Shown here piece by piece: positions 52,253-61,641 of a stretch of DNA of 64,000 nucleotides (its first letter is position 1; each line of letters opens with the position of its first letter). Both the position numbers and the translations under genes were made by a program. The notes beneath the pieces are model-generated. The model did no database searches. It saw nothing but the letters and a program-made list of their open reading frames with translations, and had not been told where the DNA came from. The stretch is from JAJYIW01 sp963781665 (GTDB lineage: Bacteria > Chloroflexota > Anaerolineae > Anaerolineales > Anaerolineaceae). Location of the stretch: NCBI GenBank assembly GCA_963781665.1, contig CAWAGA010000002.1, positions 992,001 through 1,056,000 of the forward strand. Reading direction: 5' to 3'.

Positions 52253-53431
52253 TCACAAATATTCCTTCAATTGGCGCGCCCGGCGGGGATGCCTCAAGCG
52301 ACGTAAAGCTTTGCCTTCGATCTGACGGATGCGCTCGCGGGTCAGGCCGAATTTTTGACCAACTTCTTCCAGCGTATAAGCTCGTCCGTTGTCGAGGCCA
52401 AACCGCAAGCGGAGGATACGCGCTTCACGCGGGGCCAGGGTCGATAAAACTTCTTCAATCTTATCGCGCAGCATGTTGTGATAGGCTACCTGGATCGGAG
52501 CCGGAGTAATGTTATCCTCGACAAACATGCCTAACTCCGAATCCTCTTCATCCCCAACCGGGCTTTCTAATGAAAGTGGCAGCCAGGAAACCCGCATCAT
52601 CCACTGGACTTTTCTATTGGTCAGCCCCAATTCGCTGGCGACCTCTTCGATTTTTGGAATCCGCCCTAATTTCTGCTCCATTTCGTGGGTAGTCTTGTAA
52701 AGCATACGGATACGGTCGATCATGTGCACCGGTACGCGGATTGTGCGGCCCTGATCGGCGATTGAACGGGTGATGGTCTGGCGGATCCACCAGGTTGCAT
52801 ATGTTGAAAAACGGAACCCGCGATGGTAATCATATTTTTCGACCGCCTTCATCAACCCCAGGTTACCTTCCTGGATCAGGTCGAGGAAAGGCACCCCCCG
52901 CCCCATGTACTTCTTGGCAATACTCACCACCAGGCGAGTGTTAGCCTTGATCAGGTGCTCACGCGCCTGGACTCCTTCCTGGAACTGCTGCTCCAGGGAA
53001 CGGCGGCGCAAGCTCTGGCCGCGTCCACGTAATTTCTCAAGCTCTTTGCGTGATTGGCGTCCCTTCTCGATCAATTGAGCCAGGCAAAGCTCTTCATCGA
53101 TTGAGAGCAAGGGAACTCGTGACATTTCCTTCAGATACAGACCAACGGTATCGTCCGATCCGATCCGCTCGAGGTCGAAGATAGCCTCAAATTCGTTTTG
53201 TGAGGAGGCTTCTTCCTCGACGATTTCGACTTCAAGCTCATTTTCTCTATCAATAATCTCAACCCCGTGCCGTCTTAAGGCCATAACGACTGCACCCAGA
53301 TGTTCGGAATCATCCCCATCGGGATAAAATTCCATCAAGTCCTCAGTCGTCAAATACCCTTGAACATCCGCCTTTTCGAGCAAAATATTCAAAACTTCTG
53401 TTTTTTGCCTGTAACTTACGGGATATGCCAT
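52253..53431 (-). CDS. rpoD: RNA polymerase primary sigma factor
   Basis: A 392-residue sigma70. Region 1.2 is DTVGLYLKEMSRVPLLS; regions 2.1-2.4 include DLIQEGNLGLMKAVEKYDY and FSTYATWWIRQTITRS; regions 3-4 include the -35-binding helix RERIRQIEGKALRRLRHPRR. It has a short region 1.1, so it is smaller than the E. coli protein, like many primary sigma factors of the phylum. ATG 53431 follows GGAGGG; an in-frame start 11 codons earlier is rejected. This factor likely reads the TTGACA/TATAAT promoters listed here. Confidence 0.95.
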   Translation of the reverse strand: MAYPVSYRQKTEVLNILLEKADVQGYLTTEDLMEFYPDGDDSEHLGAVVMALRRHGVEIIDRENELEVEIVEEEASSQNEFEAIFDLERIGSDDTVGLYLKEMSRVPLLSIDEELCLAQLIEKGRQSRKELEKLRGRGQSLRRRSLEQQFQEGVQAREHLIKANTRLVVSIAKKYMGRGVPFLDLIQEGNLGLMKAVEKYDYHRGFRFSTYATWWIRQTITRSIADQGRTIRVPVHMIDRIRMLYKTTHEMEQKLGRIPKIEEVASELGLTNRKVQWMMRVSWLPLSLESPVGDEEDSELGMFVEDNITPAPIQVAYHNMLRDKIEEVLSTLAPREARILRLRFGLDNGRAYTLEEVGQKFGLTRERIRQIEGKALRRLRHPRRARQLKEYL

Positions 53432-53516
53432 CCTGACCCTCCTGAGTGGTAGAGCGTCTACCAAAAATAGATGAGCACCGACAGTCTAATACAGTTAAAA
53501 AAGTGATTAAGAGTCG

Positions 53517-53981
53517 CTAGGCCTGGTGCTCACATATACCCTGGTTGAGGTCTTGCCCGCAGACCGGGCACAGTCCCTTACAATCAGGTTTGCAAAGTGG
53601 GCTTATAGGTATCTCGATAAGAAAATATTCTCTGAGGATCGGTTCGAGGTCAATAAACCCATCCTCAGGTAAGATCAAACCAGATTCTGATGCAGTGCGC
53701 GAACTAAAAGCGTATAATTCATCAAATTCGATTTTAAGGTCTTGATTAAATTCGATCAGGCATCTGGCACATTCGGTCGGTGAGATTGCATTAAATTTCC
53801 CCTGGACCAGTAGGCCCTGGGGAGTACGGCTAATACGGGCGATTCCAGTCAGCATTGCCAGATTAAAATCTGGCTGTAACAGGATATCCGAAAATTCAAA
53901 ATGGAAATCGCGATTGTAACCTATCGGCTGATTAATAATAAAGCCGACGTTCAACCGTAAAAGATGTCGTGAATTTGCCAC
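53517..53981 (-). CDS. DUF177/YceD-family protein
   Basis: A 154-residue protein. LTGIARISRTPQGLLVQGKF, TECARCLIEFNQDLKIEFDE and the C-terminal CKPDCKGLCPVCGQDLNQGIC (last four Cys) are typical of YceD, linked to 23S rRNA processing in plants and bacteria. Most relatives precede rpmF (L32), but no L32 follows here; the sigma gene is next. GTG 53981 is chosen because the perfect promoter at 54022-54050 would start near 54015, so the open frame up to 54050 cannot all be translated from it. Confidence 0.83.
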   Translation of the reverse strand: MANSRHLLRLNVGFIINQPIGYNRDFHFEFSDILLQPDFNLAMLTGIARISRTPQGLLVQGKFNAISPTECARCLIEFNQDLKIEFDELYAFSSRTASESGLILPEDGFIDLEPILREYFLIEIPISPLCKPDCKGLCPVCGQDLNQGICEHQA

Positions 53982-54021
53982 AGTGTACCGGATTAATAAA
54001 CTCTTAATTTTGGATAGCGAG

Positions 54022-54050
54022 ATTATAGCATATACGCATTTAAATGTCAA
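54022..54050 (-). promoter_or_regulatory. Perfect sigma70 consensus promoter of DUF177 gene
   Basis: TTGACA (54050-54045), 17-nt spacer, TATAAT (54027-54022) with TGC just before it (extended -10). Every base of both hexamers matches consensus. Start of transcription near 54015. Confidence 0.9.
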
Positions 54051-54059
54051 GTTTATTAT

Positions 54060-54076
54060 ATTATTATCATAATAAT
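54060..54076. promoter_or_regulatory. 8-1-8 palindrome, candidate operator
   Basis: ATTATTAT-C-ATAATAAT is perfect. It lies 9 bp upstream of the DUF177 -35 box and 57 nt before rdgB. Its core TATTAT-N-ATAATA is the same as that at 6224-6238. Confidence 0.55.
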
Positions 54077-54133
54077 TATCGTAAAGTCAGCCGGCCGATA
54101 CGATTTAGCGAGATCATTCTCTATGGAGCAAAA

Positions 54134-54754
54134 ATGATGCCAACCTTACTCTTAGCAACCAACAATCCTGGAAAATTGAAAGAAATGCAGGCCATATTGG
54201 CCACTCTATTGGTAAACCTGACCGGTCCGCAAAGTCTGGGGATCAATATCGATGTGGTCGAAGATGGTAACACCTATGCCGAAAATGCCAGACGGAAAGC
54301 CCTGGCTTTCTCAATGGCCAGCGGGCTGACCACCCTGGCCGACGATTTTGGCCTGGAAGTGGACGTCCTTGACGGCCAACCAGGCTTGTTTTCGCATCGT
54401 TTCGCCCCCTGGCCCAACGCTAGCGATAGCGACCGGCGGCGCCTGTTATTAGAACGCCTCGAGGGAAAAGCGCGGCCATGGACGGCCCATTTCCACTGCA
54501 CGGTAGCGATCGCCCTCCCGGATGGGAATGTTTGTTATACCGAAGGGGAATGCACTGGTGAAATCATCCCCGAGGAACGCGGTTCGAATGGTTTTGGTTA
54601 CGATCCAGTTTTCTACATTTCAGAATATAAGGCAACCATGGCAGAGCTCGACCTGAACATCAAGAACCAGATCAGCCACCGGGCACGAGCGCTCCAGGCT
54701 GCCCTACCTGTACTACAGGAAATTCTTGAGATCAACCCCCACAAACCTGGTTGA
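54134..54754 (+). CDS. rdgB: XTP/dITP diphosphatase (RdgB/HAM1 family)
   Basis: A 206-residue non-canonical purine NTP pyrophosphatase that removes ITP, dITP and XTP. TLLLATNNPGKLKEMQ, LADDFGLEVDVLDGQPG, and SNGFGYDPVFY are the family motifs. Length is normal. ATG 54134 (or 54137) follows GGAG; an earlier in-frame start at 54044 lies inside the promoter region and is rejected. The 3' end overlaps the convergent hydrolase by 23 nt. Confidence 0.94.
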   Translation: MMPTLLLATNNPGKLKEMQAILATLLVNLTGPQSLGINIDVVEDGNTYAENARRKALAFSMASGLTTLADDFGLEVDVLDGQPGLFSHRFAPWPNASDSDRRRLLLERLEGKARPWTAHFHCTVAIALPDGNVCYTEGECTGEIIPEERGSNGFGYDPVFYISEYKATMAELDLNIKNQISHRARALQAALPVLQEILEINPHKPG

Positions 54755-55529
54755 GGAAACCAGCCAGGGTCTGTTTAACGACCTGGGGTTGTTCCAGAAT
54801 GATCAAATGGCCGGCTGAAGGAACCATCACGAGGCGAGAAGGTTTACCTGCCTCATCTTTCCTGACGCGGCTGCCAAGGTTAACAGCAAGATATTGCGAA
54901 TAATTGGGTGGGGTCATCCGGTCGTCACAACCGCACATAATGATTGCCGGTATGGCAATATCAGCGATACGGTCGACAATGTCAAAGGCGCGACACGCCA
55001 GAAAATCACCGAAAAGCACCCCCGGGCGAGTTTCGGCCAACTGCCGTAATCCGCGTTGAACCATAGCATGTTTTGTATATGGACTAAAGATCAGCGGTTT
55101 CATGGCTTCAATCGCCAGATGGAACGTGGCCGGGCTACTGGCGTAAGTGAAAACCTCTTCCGGAACGTCGATGTGTGCTCCAGACGAAATCAAGCCCAGT
55201 GCCATGACATTCCCGGTATGTTCCAGGGCTAACGCCAGCGCAATACACCCCCCGAGGGAATGCCCGATAAACACGGCTTGGTAAAGACCCAATTCGGCCA
55301 GGAACCTGACCAACTGATCGGCATAATTCCAGACAGACTGCTGGCCCGAGCCGCCCGACCTGCCGTGACCGGGCAAATCAGGGGCGATCACCCGGTAACC
55401 CGGGAGACGGCGCAGCTCTGGAGGCCAATACAGGTGGTTCGCACCGGCCCCGTGGATCAAGACGACAGATGGTTTTTCACGACTCCCTTCTTCGCTGATC
55501 GAATAATACATTCCGGCGGTAAAAGGCAT
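54732..55529 (-). CDS. Alpha/beta hydrolase
   Basis: A 265-residue hydrolase with the alpha/beta fold. The oxyanion segment is LIHGAGANHLYWPPEL, the nucleophile elbow GHSLGG, Asp in IMCGCDDRMTPP and His in PSAGHLIILE, a complete triad. Substrate unknown (esterase-like). It follows the sensor kinase by 17 nt, so is probably in its operon. Start ATG 55529 lacks a ribosome site. Confidence 0.87.
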   Translation of the reverse strand: MPFTAGMYYSISEEGSREKPSVVLIHGAGANHLYWPPELRRLPGYRVIAPDLPGHGRSGGSGQQSVWNYADQLVRFLAELGLYQAVFIGHSLGGCIALALALEHTGNVMALGLISSGAHIDVPEEVFTYASSPATFHLAIEAMKPLIFSPYTKHAMVQRGLRQLAETRPGVLFGDFLACRAFDIVDRIADIAIPAIIMCGCDDRMTPPNYSQYLAVNLGSRVRKDEAGKPSRLVMVPSAGHLIILEQPQVVKQTLAGFLNQVCGG

Positions 55530-55546
55530 AGATTGGACCTGTCAGT

Positions 55547-57304
55547 TCAGACTGTGCGCCTGAGCCTGTCAGCAGCTTCTTCAGTGAGCGGGATGTAAAT
55601 CTGGACGCTTGTTCCCTGGCCGGAGGTCGAATGGATATTGAGCAGGCCATTGACCAATTCTGACCGTTCCTGTAAATTGACCATTCCCAGGCTGCCTCGC
55701 TGCTCGTAGGTGCGGTTGACAGCTTCCACATCAAACCCGACCCCATCGTCCTGGATCTCTAACAAAGCGACTTCTTGCTCGTCTGGAAGGAAGCCAAGTC
55801 TCACCCAGATATGGCTTGCCTGGGCGTGTTTACGAGCATTATTGACGGCTTCTTCAGCTAAGTAAAAGATCACGGTCTGTTTGCTGATCTCAAGCTGGTC
55901 GATAATCTGTTTATCAACATTAACCTCCACGTTCTGGTCAAAAGTCTCAACCATTTTATCGGCCATCGCCTTCAGAGCAGCAATCAACCCACTCGTTTCA
56001 AGCACCAAGGGGCGCAAGGTGAAAAGCATATGGCGAATTTCCTTGGTCGTTCGCCGGGCAAGGTCCTCAATTTTTACCAGCTCATCTTTGGAAGCATCCA
56101 AGTCCTTTTCGAGCAACCGCCTGACAAAATTAACCCGCATGGCAATGGCTGCAACCGATTGTGTGGGGCCATCGTGTAAATCCCGAGCCAGTTTACGGCG
56201 TGCTTCTTCCTGAGTTTCAACGATGCGCTGCTGTTCCAGCGCCAGGTTCTGGTAAAGGCGGGCGTTCTGGATGGCAACGGTCGCCTGGCGAGACATAATA
56301 TCCAGGATTTCCAGACGATCGCTGTTGAAATAATTGGGGTCCGGATGGGCGAACAAGAATATGCCGTAAACATTCACCCCGCTGCGCAGCGCCAGGCAAA
56401 CGCAAGAGTTACAATTATGGAGCGAGACAAAGCGTCTCAATTCGGGATCGAGTGAGGGATTGCGAACGACTTGTGGCTCTGCATTATTGATAGCCTGGCT
56501 CACCACACCCTGGTCGCCGGGCAAAACCACGTGCTGGTCGGTGGGCCCCATCCGCCTGGATGAACCCACTTTCAATTGGTTTTCTTCGAACAGTAAGAAA
56601 GCGCTGACCATCTTATCCGATGATTCGAGATTATCATCCATCGCCCTGGCCCCAAGGTCTAATGCCGTGGTAAGCACCGTCTGGTAATTCAATGTAGCGC
56701 TCAAAGTTGAGGTGAGCTCATAAAACGCCTGTAACCGGTCATGTTCTTGCTGTTTCGCATTGCGTTCGATATCTTCTTTCTGGCGCACCTGGGTCTTATA
56801 CAATAACCGCAGCCTGGCAATCAGGTGGTGGCCACCAATACCGATGAAAAGACTGGTCAGGAGATTAAATGCAGAAACTAACAGGAGCACAGGGAACATG
56901 CTCCGGATTGGCAACATTACGACCATCATCAGAGCCTGGACCAGGGTAAGGATGATACCGGTAATCACGCTGGAAAAAGCCCCATAATAGACACTGACCG
57001 TAAAGAAAGGCAAAATACCAACCCAAGGCATCGATCCCGAGGACCCACCGGTCAGGAAAAACACCAGTATTGAGACGACCAGGTCAATGGTGGCATTGAC
57101 GACCCGGTGTGTACGCAGACGCCGGTTTAATATCGTCAATAAAGATGCATAGATATTCCACAGCGCTGATAACAGGCAGAGAACGCCCAAAGTCACTTGC
57201 ATCTGTCCGGCAAGTGTTGTAGCCAGGATCATTCCTAACAAAAACAACCAGCGGAAGGAAACAACAAACCAATCAGCAAGAAAAGGTGACTCGCTTGATC
57301 GCAT
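55547..57304 (-). CDS. NarL-type sensor histidine kinase with membrane and GAF domains
   Basis: A 585-residue kinase. The N-terminal 190 residues hold about six hydrophobic helices without a large outer loop, then a coiled coil, a GAF domain (LGARAMDDN to QNARLYQNL), a HisKA_3 domain with the phosphorylated His near residue 377 (RDLHDGPTQ), and an HATPase domain (EEAVNNARKHAQ, IQDDGVGFD, GSLGMVNL). No response regulator is next to it. ATG 57304 is 7 nt after TATGAT (57312-57317) with TTGTTG at 57334-57339, so it is another leaderless candidate; an in-frame start at 57406 is rejected. Confidence 0.9.
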   Translation of the reverse strand: MRSSESPFLADWFVVSFRWLFLLGMILATTLAGQMQVTLGVLCLLSALWNIYASLLTILNRRLRTHRVVNATIDLVVSILVFFLTGGSSGSMPWVGILPFFTVSVYYGAFSSVITGIILTLVQALMMVVMLPIRSMFPVLLLVSAFNLLTSLFIGIGGHHLIARLRLLYKTQVRQKEDIERNAKQQEHDRLQAFYELTSTLSATLNYQTVLTTALDLGARAMDDNLESSDKMVSAFLLFEENQLKVGSSRRMGPTDQHVVLPGDQGVVSQAINNAEPQVVRNPSLDPELRRFVSLHNCNSCVCLALRSGVNVYGIFLFAHPDPNYFNSDRLEILDIMSRQATVAIQNARLYQNLALEQQRIVETQEEARRKLARDLHDGPTQSVAAIAMRVNFVRRLLEKDLDASKDELVKIEDLARRTTKEIRHMLFTLRPLVLETSGLIAALKAMADKMVETFDQNVEVNVDKQIIDQLEISKQTVIFYLAEEAVNNARKHAQASHIWVRLGFLPDEQEVALLEIQDDGVGFDVEAVNRTYEQRGSLGMVNLQERSELVNGLLNIHSTSGQGTSVQIYIPLTEEAADRLRRTV

Positions 57305-57311
57305 AAATATA

Positions 57312-57339
57312 ATCATAACCCAAATTGATATATCAACAA
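57312..57339 (-). promoter_or_regulatory. Promoter for leaderless sensor-kinase mRNA
   Basis: TTGTTG (57339-57334), 16-nt spacer, TATGAT (57317-57312), then 7 nt to ATG 57304. Confidence 0.6.
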
Positions 57340-57466
57340 AGCATCTTGATCTTACAGTATTGCAAAGCCGATCAGTTAGCGAACCGAAAGAGATTGAAGC
57401 CCCCAATCAGCACGAAAAGCTATAAAATTGATAGGTTGGCTTATTTTCACAACAAGGAGAGTTTTC

Positions 57467-58531
57467 ATGCCCCAAAAAGAGACAATGACTCCTCGCGAGC
57501 GCTGGAAGGCCGTCCTTTCACGCCAGACTCCAGACCGTGTCCCCATGGATTACTGGAGTACGGTTGAATTTACCAGGAAACTGATGAAGTATCTGGGCTG
57601 CCGGACCGGTCTGCAGATGCGAAAAAAACTGCATATTGATTTCATCTATAATGCAGGACCCGATTACTGTGGACCCAGGTTGGCGTCCGGGACCGACGTC
57701 TTTGGCTGCCGTTATACCAACATCAACTATGGCGAAGGGTCGTACGGGGAAGTCACATACCACCCCCTGGCAGGATACAGCTCCGTTGATGAAATCCAGA
57801 AGAAGTACACCTGGCCCGATCCAGATTGGTGGGATTACACTCAAATTCCCCGGAAAATTGAGTATTACCACGATTACCCCATCCAGGGAGGAGGCTCAGA
57901 GCCTTTCTTGAAATATAAAGACCTGCGGGGGCACGAACAAGCGATGGTGGACCTGGTCGAACACCCGGACATCGTCCAATATTGTATGGAAAAGTTGTTC
58001 GACCTGGCTTATGAAAACACCTTACGAATTTTCGAAGCCATTCCAGGGAAAGTATTTTGCACTTATGTAGCCGAGGATATGGGAAGTCAAAAAGGATTGA
58101 TGTTCTCTCCAGTCCATATCCGCCGATTTATCCTGCCTGGGATGAAACGTATGATCGATCTCTCGCACCAAGGTGGAGCCTACGTCTTCCACCATAATGA
58201 CGGAAACATTCAGCGCATCCTGCCTGAGATGATCGACCTGGGGATCGATATCCTCAATCCTATCCAATGGCGAGCCGATGGTATGGAGCGGGCATATTTA
58301 AAGAAAAGCTTCGGCGACCGGATCGTTTTTCATGGTGCCGTTGACAACCAGTACACTCTGCCATTCGGCAGTGTAGATGAAGTCCGGCAGGAGGTCTTGG
58401 ATAATCTAAATATCCTGGGAAAAGGCGGCGGATACATTCTGGCGCCGTGCCATAATATCCAGCCGATCACACCTCCGGAAAACGTCGTCGCCATGTATGA
58501 AACCTGTCGTGAAGCCAGTTGGACCTATTAA
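57467..58531 (+). CDS. Uroporphyrinogen decarboxylase-family protein, probable corrinoid methyltransferase type
   Basis: A 354-residue URO-D fold protein. MTPRERWKAVLSRQTPDRVP is the standard N-terminus of the MtaA/CmuA-like branch, and FHGAVDNQYTLPFGS and ILAPCHNIQP carry His and Cys placed like the zinc ligands of corrinoid methyltransferases. True haem-pathway decarboxylases lack these. It could move a methyl group to or from a corrinoid protein, but many members beside sugar genes have no proven activity. AAGGAGAG precedes ATG 57467. The glycoside hydrolase starts 8 nt after its stop. Confidence 0.83.
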   Translation: MPQKETMTPRERWKAVLSRQTPDRVPMDYWSTVEFTRKLMKYLGCRTGLQMRKKLHIDFIYNAGPDYCGPRLASGTDVFGCRYTNINYGEGSYGEVTYHPLAGYSSVDEIQKKYTWPDPDWWDYTQIPRKIEYYHDYPIQGGGSEPFLKYKDLRGHEQAMVDLVEHPDIVQYCMEKLFDLAYENTLRIFEAIPGKVFCTYVAEDMGSQKGLMFSPVHIRRFILPGMKRMIDLSHQGGAYVFHHNDGNIQRILPEMIDLGIDILNPIQWRADGMERAYLKKSFGDRIVFHGAVDNQYTLPFGSVDEVRQEVLDNLNILGKGGGYILAPCHNIQPITPPENVVAMYETCREASWTY

Positions 58532-58539
58532 GGAGAAAA

Positions 58540-61500
58540 ATGGATCGAAACCTATTTCAAAACCCACCCAAATCTTTCCGGGAAATCCCTTTCTGGTCCT
58601 GGAACGACGATCTGGATCCCGAAGAACTCGTCCGGCAGATCGACTTGATGGACAAAGCTGGTTGGGGCGGTTTTTTTATGCATGCGCGCGTCGGCTTGAA
58701 GACCCCGTACATGGGCAAACGCTGGATGGAATGCATCCGTGCCAGCACGGAAGCCGCACGACAACGGGGAATGACCGCCTGGCTGTACGATGAAGATAAA
58801 TGGCCGAGCGGGTATGCCGGCGGGCTTTCACTCGCCGCTCACCCCGAATACCGCTCGCAGTGCCTGATCTGTAAGGTCGATGACAAACCGGCATTGTTGG
58901 CCGAACGCGTGGCAACTTTTTACGCCCGTGAAATCGAGGGCCAATTGGTCGATTTCCGCCGGGACGACCACCCTGACCTCGTTGATGAACGAGATCGGGT
59001 TGTCCAATTCTTTCCGATGACCATGGCGCTCGGACAGGAAAAATTCAACTTTTTTTCCTACCTTGACCTGATGAACCCGGATGCAGTCCAGGCTTTCCTG
59101 GCTTCTACCCACCAGGCTTACGCCGAATTATTCTCTGACGAATTTGGGAAAACCATCCCTGGCATTTTTACAGACGAGCCTTGCTTTATCTTCCGCAACC
59201 TGAGCGAAAAACCAGGCTTCACCTTTTTGCCCTGGACAAACGGTTTTGGCGAATATTTCCAGGCTCAAAACGGTTACGACCTGCTGCCCCACCTGCCAGC
59301 ATTGTTCTTCCCTGGAATTCAAGACAGCTCAGCCTACCGTTATGATTTTTTCCGAACCGCTTTGCGACGCTTCATAGACAGTTTTACCAGGCCGGTTTCC
59401 CAATGGTGCGCAAGGAATAACCTGGCTTACACTGGACATTATATGGCCGAAGATACCCTGCTCGAACAAATCCATTGGACCGGCGCATCGATGCCCCAAT
59501 ATCCTTACATGCAACTCCCGGGCATCGATAAATTATTCCGCCACGTCAATGGTTTCTGCAGTATGGTTTTGACTGTAAAACAACTGGACAGCGTTGTAAG
59601 TCAGATGGGTAAAACCCGCGCCCTGTGTGAAAATTATGGCGCGGCCGGGCAAGATTTCGCTCACACCGGGCGAAAATGGTTGGGCGATTGGTCCTATGTG
59701 TTAGGCATCACCCTGAATAACCCCCACCTCTCACTCTATTCGATGCGCGGTGATCGAAAACGGGATTGTCCCCAACACCTTTCCTACCAGCAGCCCTGGT
59801 GGCCCGAAAACAACCTGATAGCCGACTACTTCGCCCGCCTCAGCTACCTCCTCAGCCAGGGCCAGCGGGTGGTTGATATCGTGCTTATCCATCCCATCGG
59901 CAGTGCCTGGGCGGTATTCCAACCCGGTAGTACGACCGCAGTCGACGAATTGGATGAACGCCTGGACCAATTGAACATGGTTTTGGTCGAACACCAGCGA
60001 GACTTCCACTTCGCCGATGAAAACCTGGTGGCTCCAGATGGAGGAACACCCGCTAAAGTCGTAAAAAGTAGCGACGGCCCCCGCCTGCAGATCGGGAAGA
60101 TGGCATACCGGTTGGTAATCGTTCCTTCAGGTGTGACCCTGGCGACGACCACTGTCAATTTATTAGCCGAGTTCGCAGCAGCCGGCGGACCGGTTTTGGC
60201 GTTGGACCCCGCTCCGACGCTCATCGATGGCAGGCCTCCCAAGCAGCCAGTGCTCCCACCCAGCTCACGCCTTTTTTGCCTCAAAGACCTCCCCGTGATT
60301 CTCGACGATTTACTGCCATTCGACCTGCGGATACCCGAACAACCGGAAATATGGGCGCATCACCGCCAGATTGATGGGATAGACTGCTATTTTCTGGCCA
60401 ATATTAACCCGGATAAAGGGATCACGACCAGCGTCGACCTGCGCGCAAGCGGACGCCTGGAAGAGTGGGACCCGGCGACCGGCGCGGTTGTCAACTATCC
60501 ATCTCAATCGATCGATGGAATCACCCGGGTTGTGCTCGAATTTGCCCCGGCTGGGTCACATCTCTTGATGCTGCACCCGGGCGAATCCCCCCAGACGGTG
60601 AGCCGGACGTCCCAGAAATTAGTTTTTGAAAAAAGGTTGGCCAGCGAATGGGAGTTTTCAACAGACGACTTAAACGCCTTGCCGTTGGATTCGGCCCGGC
60701 TTAAGGTTGGGAACGGCCCATGGAGCCGGCCACGGTACATCCTGGACATAGGTCAGACGATGGCGAGTAAAGGCGTGGGCACGCCTTTTGGGCTAAGCTA
60801 CGACCTCAACCTCAACGCCAGCCTGCCCCAACCGATCTACCTGGTGCTTGAATCGCCCGAGCGGTTTAAGATTTCGATCAATGGCAAAGCCATCTCCTGC
60901 CAGGACTGCGGATGGTGGGTAGATATCGCCTTCCGGAAAATCGACATCAGCGCAGCCCTGCAGCCAGGTCGCAACGAAATCGGGTTGGAAAGCACCTACC
61001 AGATGGATACGGAGCTGGAAACCATTTACATTACGGGAAAATTTGGGGTAAGAAACCGCCGGATTGGATTCGAAAAAGAGCTCACCGGTCAGATTTTCGA
61101 CCGCTATTCATCAAGAGCCAGCCTGGTTCCTCAGGTAACAAGAGTTGTGGCTGAAGAACGTCACGATGGGGTCGCCCTCGACCTCACCGCCGCGGGACTG
61201 CCCTTTTTTGCCGGGCGCGCCCGATTGGTGCAGACACTAACACTGCCGGCGGTCGAGGGAAAAGCCTTTCTGGAATTCACCAATCTGAGGACAGCTGTGG
61301 CGCCGGTGCGGGTTAATGGCGTCCAGGTCGGTACCTGCGCCTGGCAACCTCATCGGATTGACCTGGGTCGAAACCTGGCAGCGGGTGAAAACCATATTGA
61401 AATTGAGCTGGTGGGCACTCTGCGCAATTTGCTGGGACCTCACCACCAGACTGGCGGCGATTCGGAAGGCACCGGACCGGGTAATTTCAACAACAAATCT

Positions 61501-61572
61501 GTCTGGACTGATGACACCATCCTGGTCCCTCTGGGATTTGATGGCGTTATATTAAAGATATATTCCGAATAA
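58540..61572 (+). CDS. Large glycoside hydrolase, GH106-like (alpha-L-rhamnosidase type)
   Basis: A 1010-residue protein. The N-terminus FREIPFWSWNDDLDPEELV and GWGGFFMHARVGLKTPYMGK, then DEDKWPSGYAGG and GIFTDEPCFIF, resembles the GH106-type alpha-L-rhamnosidase family. C-terminal parts look like beta-sandwich carbohydrate domains (FGLSYDLNLNASLPQPIYL). No signal peptide is visible, so it may act inside the cell on imported oligosaccharides. AAGGAG lies before ATG 58540. Co-transcribed with the UroD-type gene. Substrate is inferred only from the family; GH2-like activity is an alternative. Confidence 0.82.
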   Translation: MDRNLFQNPPKSFREIPFWSWNDDLDPEELVRQIDLMDKAGWGGFFMHARVGLKTPYMGKRWMECIRASTEAARQRGMTAWLYDEDKWPSGYAGGLSLAAHPEYRSQCLICKVDDKPALLAERVATFYAREIEGQLVDFRRDDHPDLVDERDRVVQFFPMTMALGQEKFNFFSYLDLMNPDAVQAFLASTHQAYAELFSDEFGKTIPGIFTDEPCFIFRNLSEKPGFTFLPWTNGFGEYFQAQNGYDLLPHLPALFFPGIQDSSAYRYDFFRTALRRFIDSFTRPVSQWCARNNLAYTGHYMAEDTLLEQIHWTGASMPQYPYMQLPGIDKLFRHVNGFCSMVLTVKQLDSVVSQMGKTRALCENYGAAGQDFAHTGRKWLGDWSYVLGITLNNPHLSLYSMRGDRKRDCPQHLSYQQPWWPENNLIADYFARLSYLLSQGQRVVDIVLIHPIGSAWAVFQPGSTTAVDELDERLDQLNMVLVEHQRDFHFADENLVAPDGGTPAKVVKSSDGPRLQIGKMAYRLVIVPSGVTLATTTVNLLAEFAAAGGPVLALDPAPTLIDGRPPKQPVLPPSSRLFCLKDLPVILDDLLPFDLRIPEQPEIWAHHRQIDGIDCYFLANINPDKGITTSVDLRASGRLEEWDPATGAVVNYPSQSIDGITRVVLEFAPAGSHLLMLHPGESPQTVSRTSQKLVFEKRLASEWEFSTDDLNALPLDSARLKVGNGPWSRPRYILDIGQTMASKGVGTPFGLSYDLNLNASLPQPIYLVLESPERFKISINGKAISCQDCGWWVDIAFRKIDISAALQPGRNEIGLESTYQMDTELETIYITGKFGVRNRRIGFEKELTGQIFDRYSSRASLVPQVTRVVAEERHDGVALDLTAAGLPFFAGRARLVQTLTLPAVEGKAFLEFTNLRTAVAPVRVNGVQVGTCAWQPHRIDLGRNLAAGENHIEIELVGTLRNLLGPHHQTGGDSEGTGPGNFNNKSVWTDDTILVPLGFDGVILKIYSE

Positions 61573-61582
61573 AGCCTCTAAA

Positions 61583-61621
61583 TAGAGCAACCCGATTTCG
61601 CGTCGAAATCGGGTTGCTCTA
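61583..61621. terminator. 18-bp perfect stem between convergent genes
   Basis: Arms TAGAGCAACCCGATTTCG and exact complement with loop CGT. It lies between the glycoside hydrolase stop and the RACo stop and probably ends transcription both ways, although no T run follows. Confidence 0.85.
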
Positions 61622-61641
61622 TCGTCTGGCCTGATATTTGA

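Noticed and set aside
53432..53516. rpmF (ribosomal protein L32) after the DUF177 gene
   Set aside because: The gap to the sigma factor gene is too short and no L32-like zinc-ribbon frame is present.
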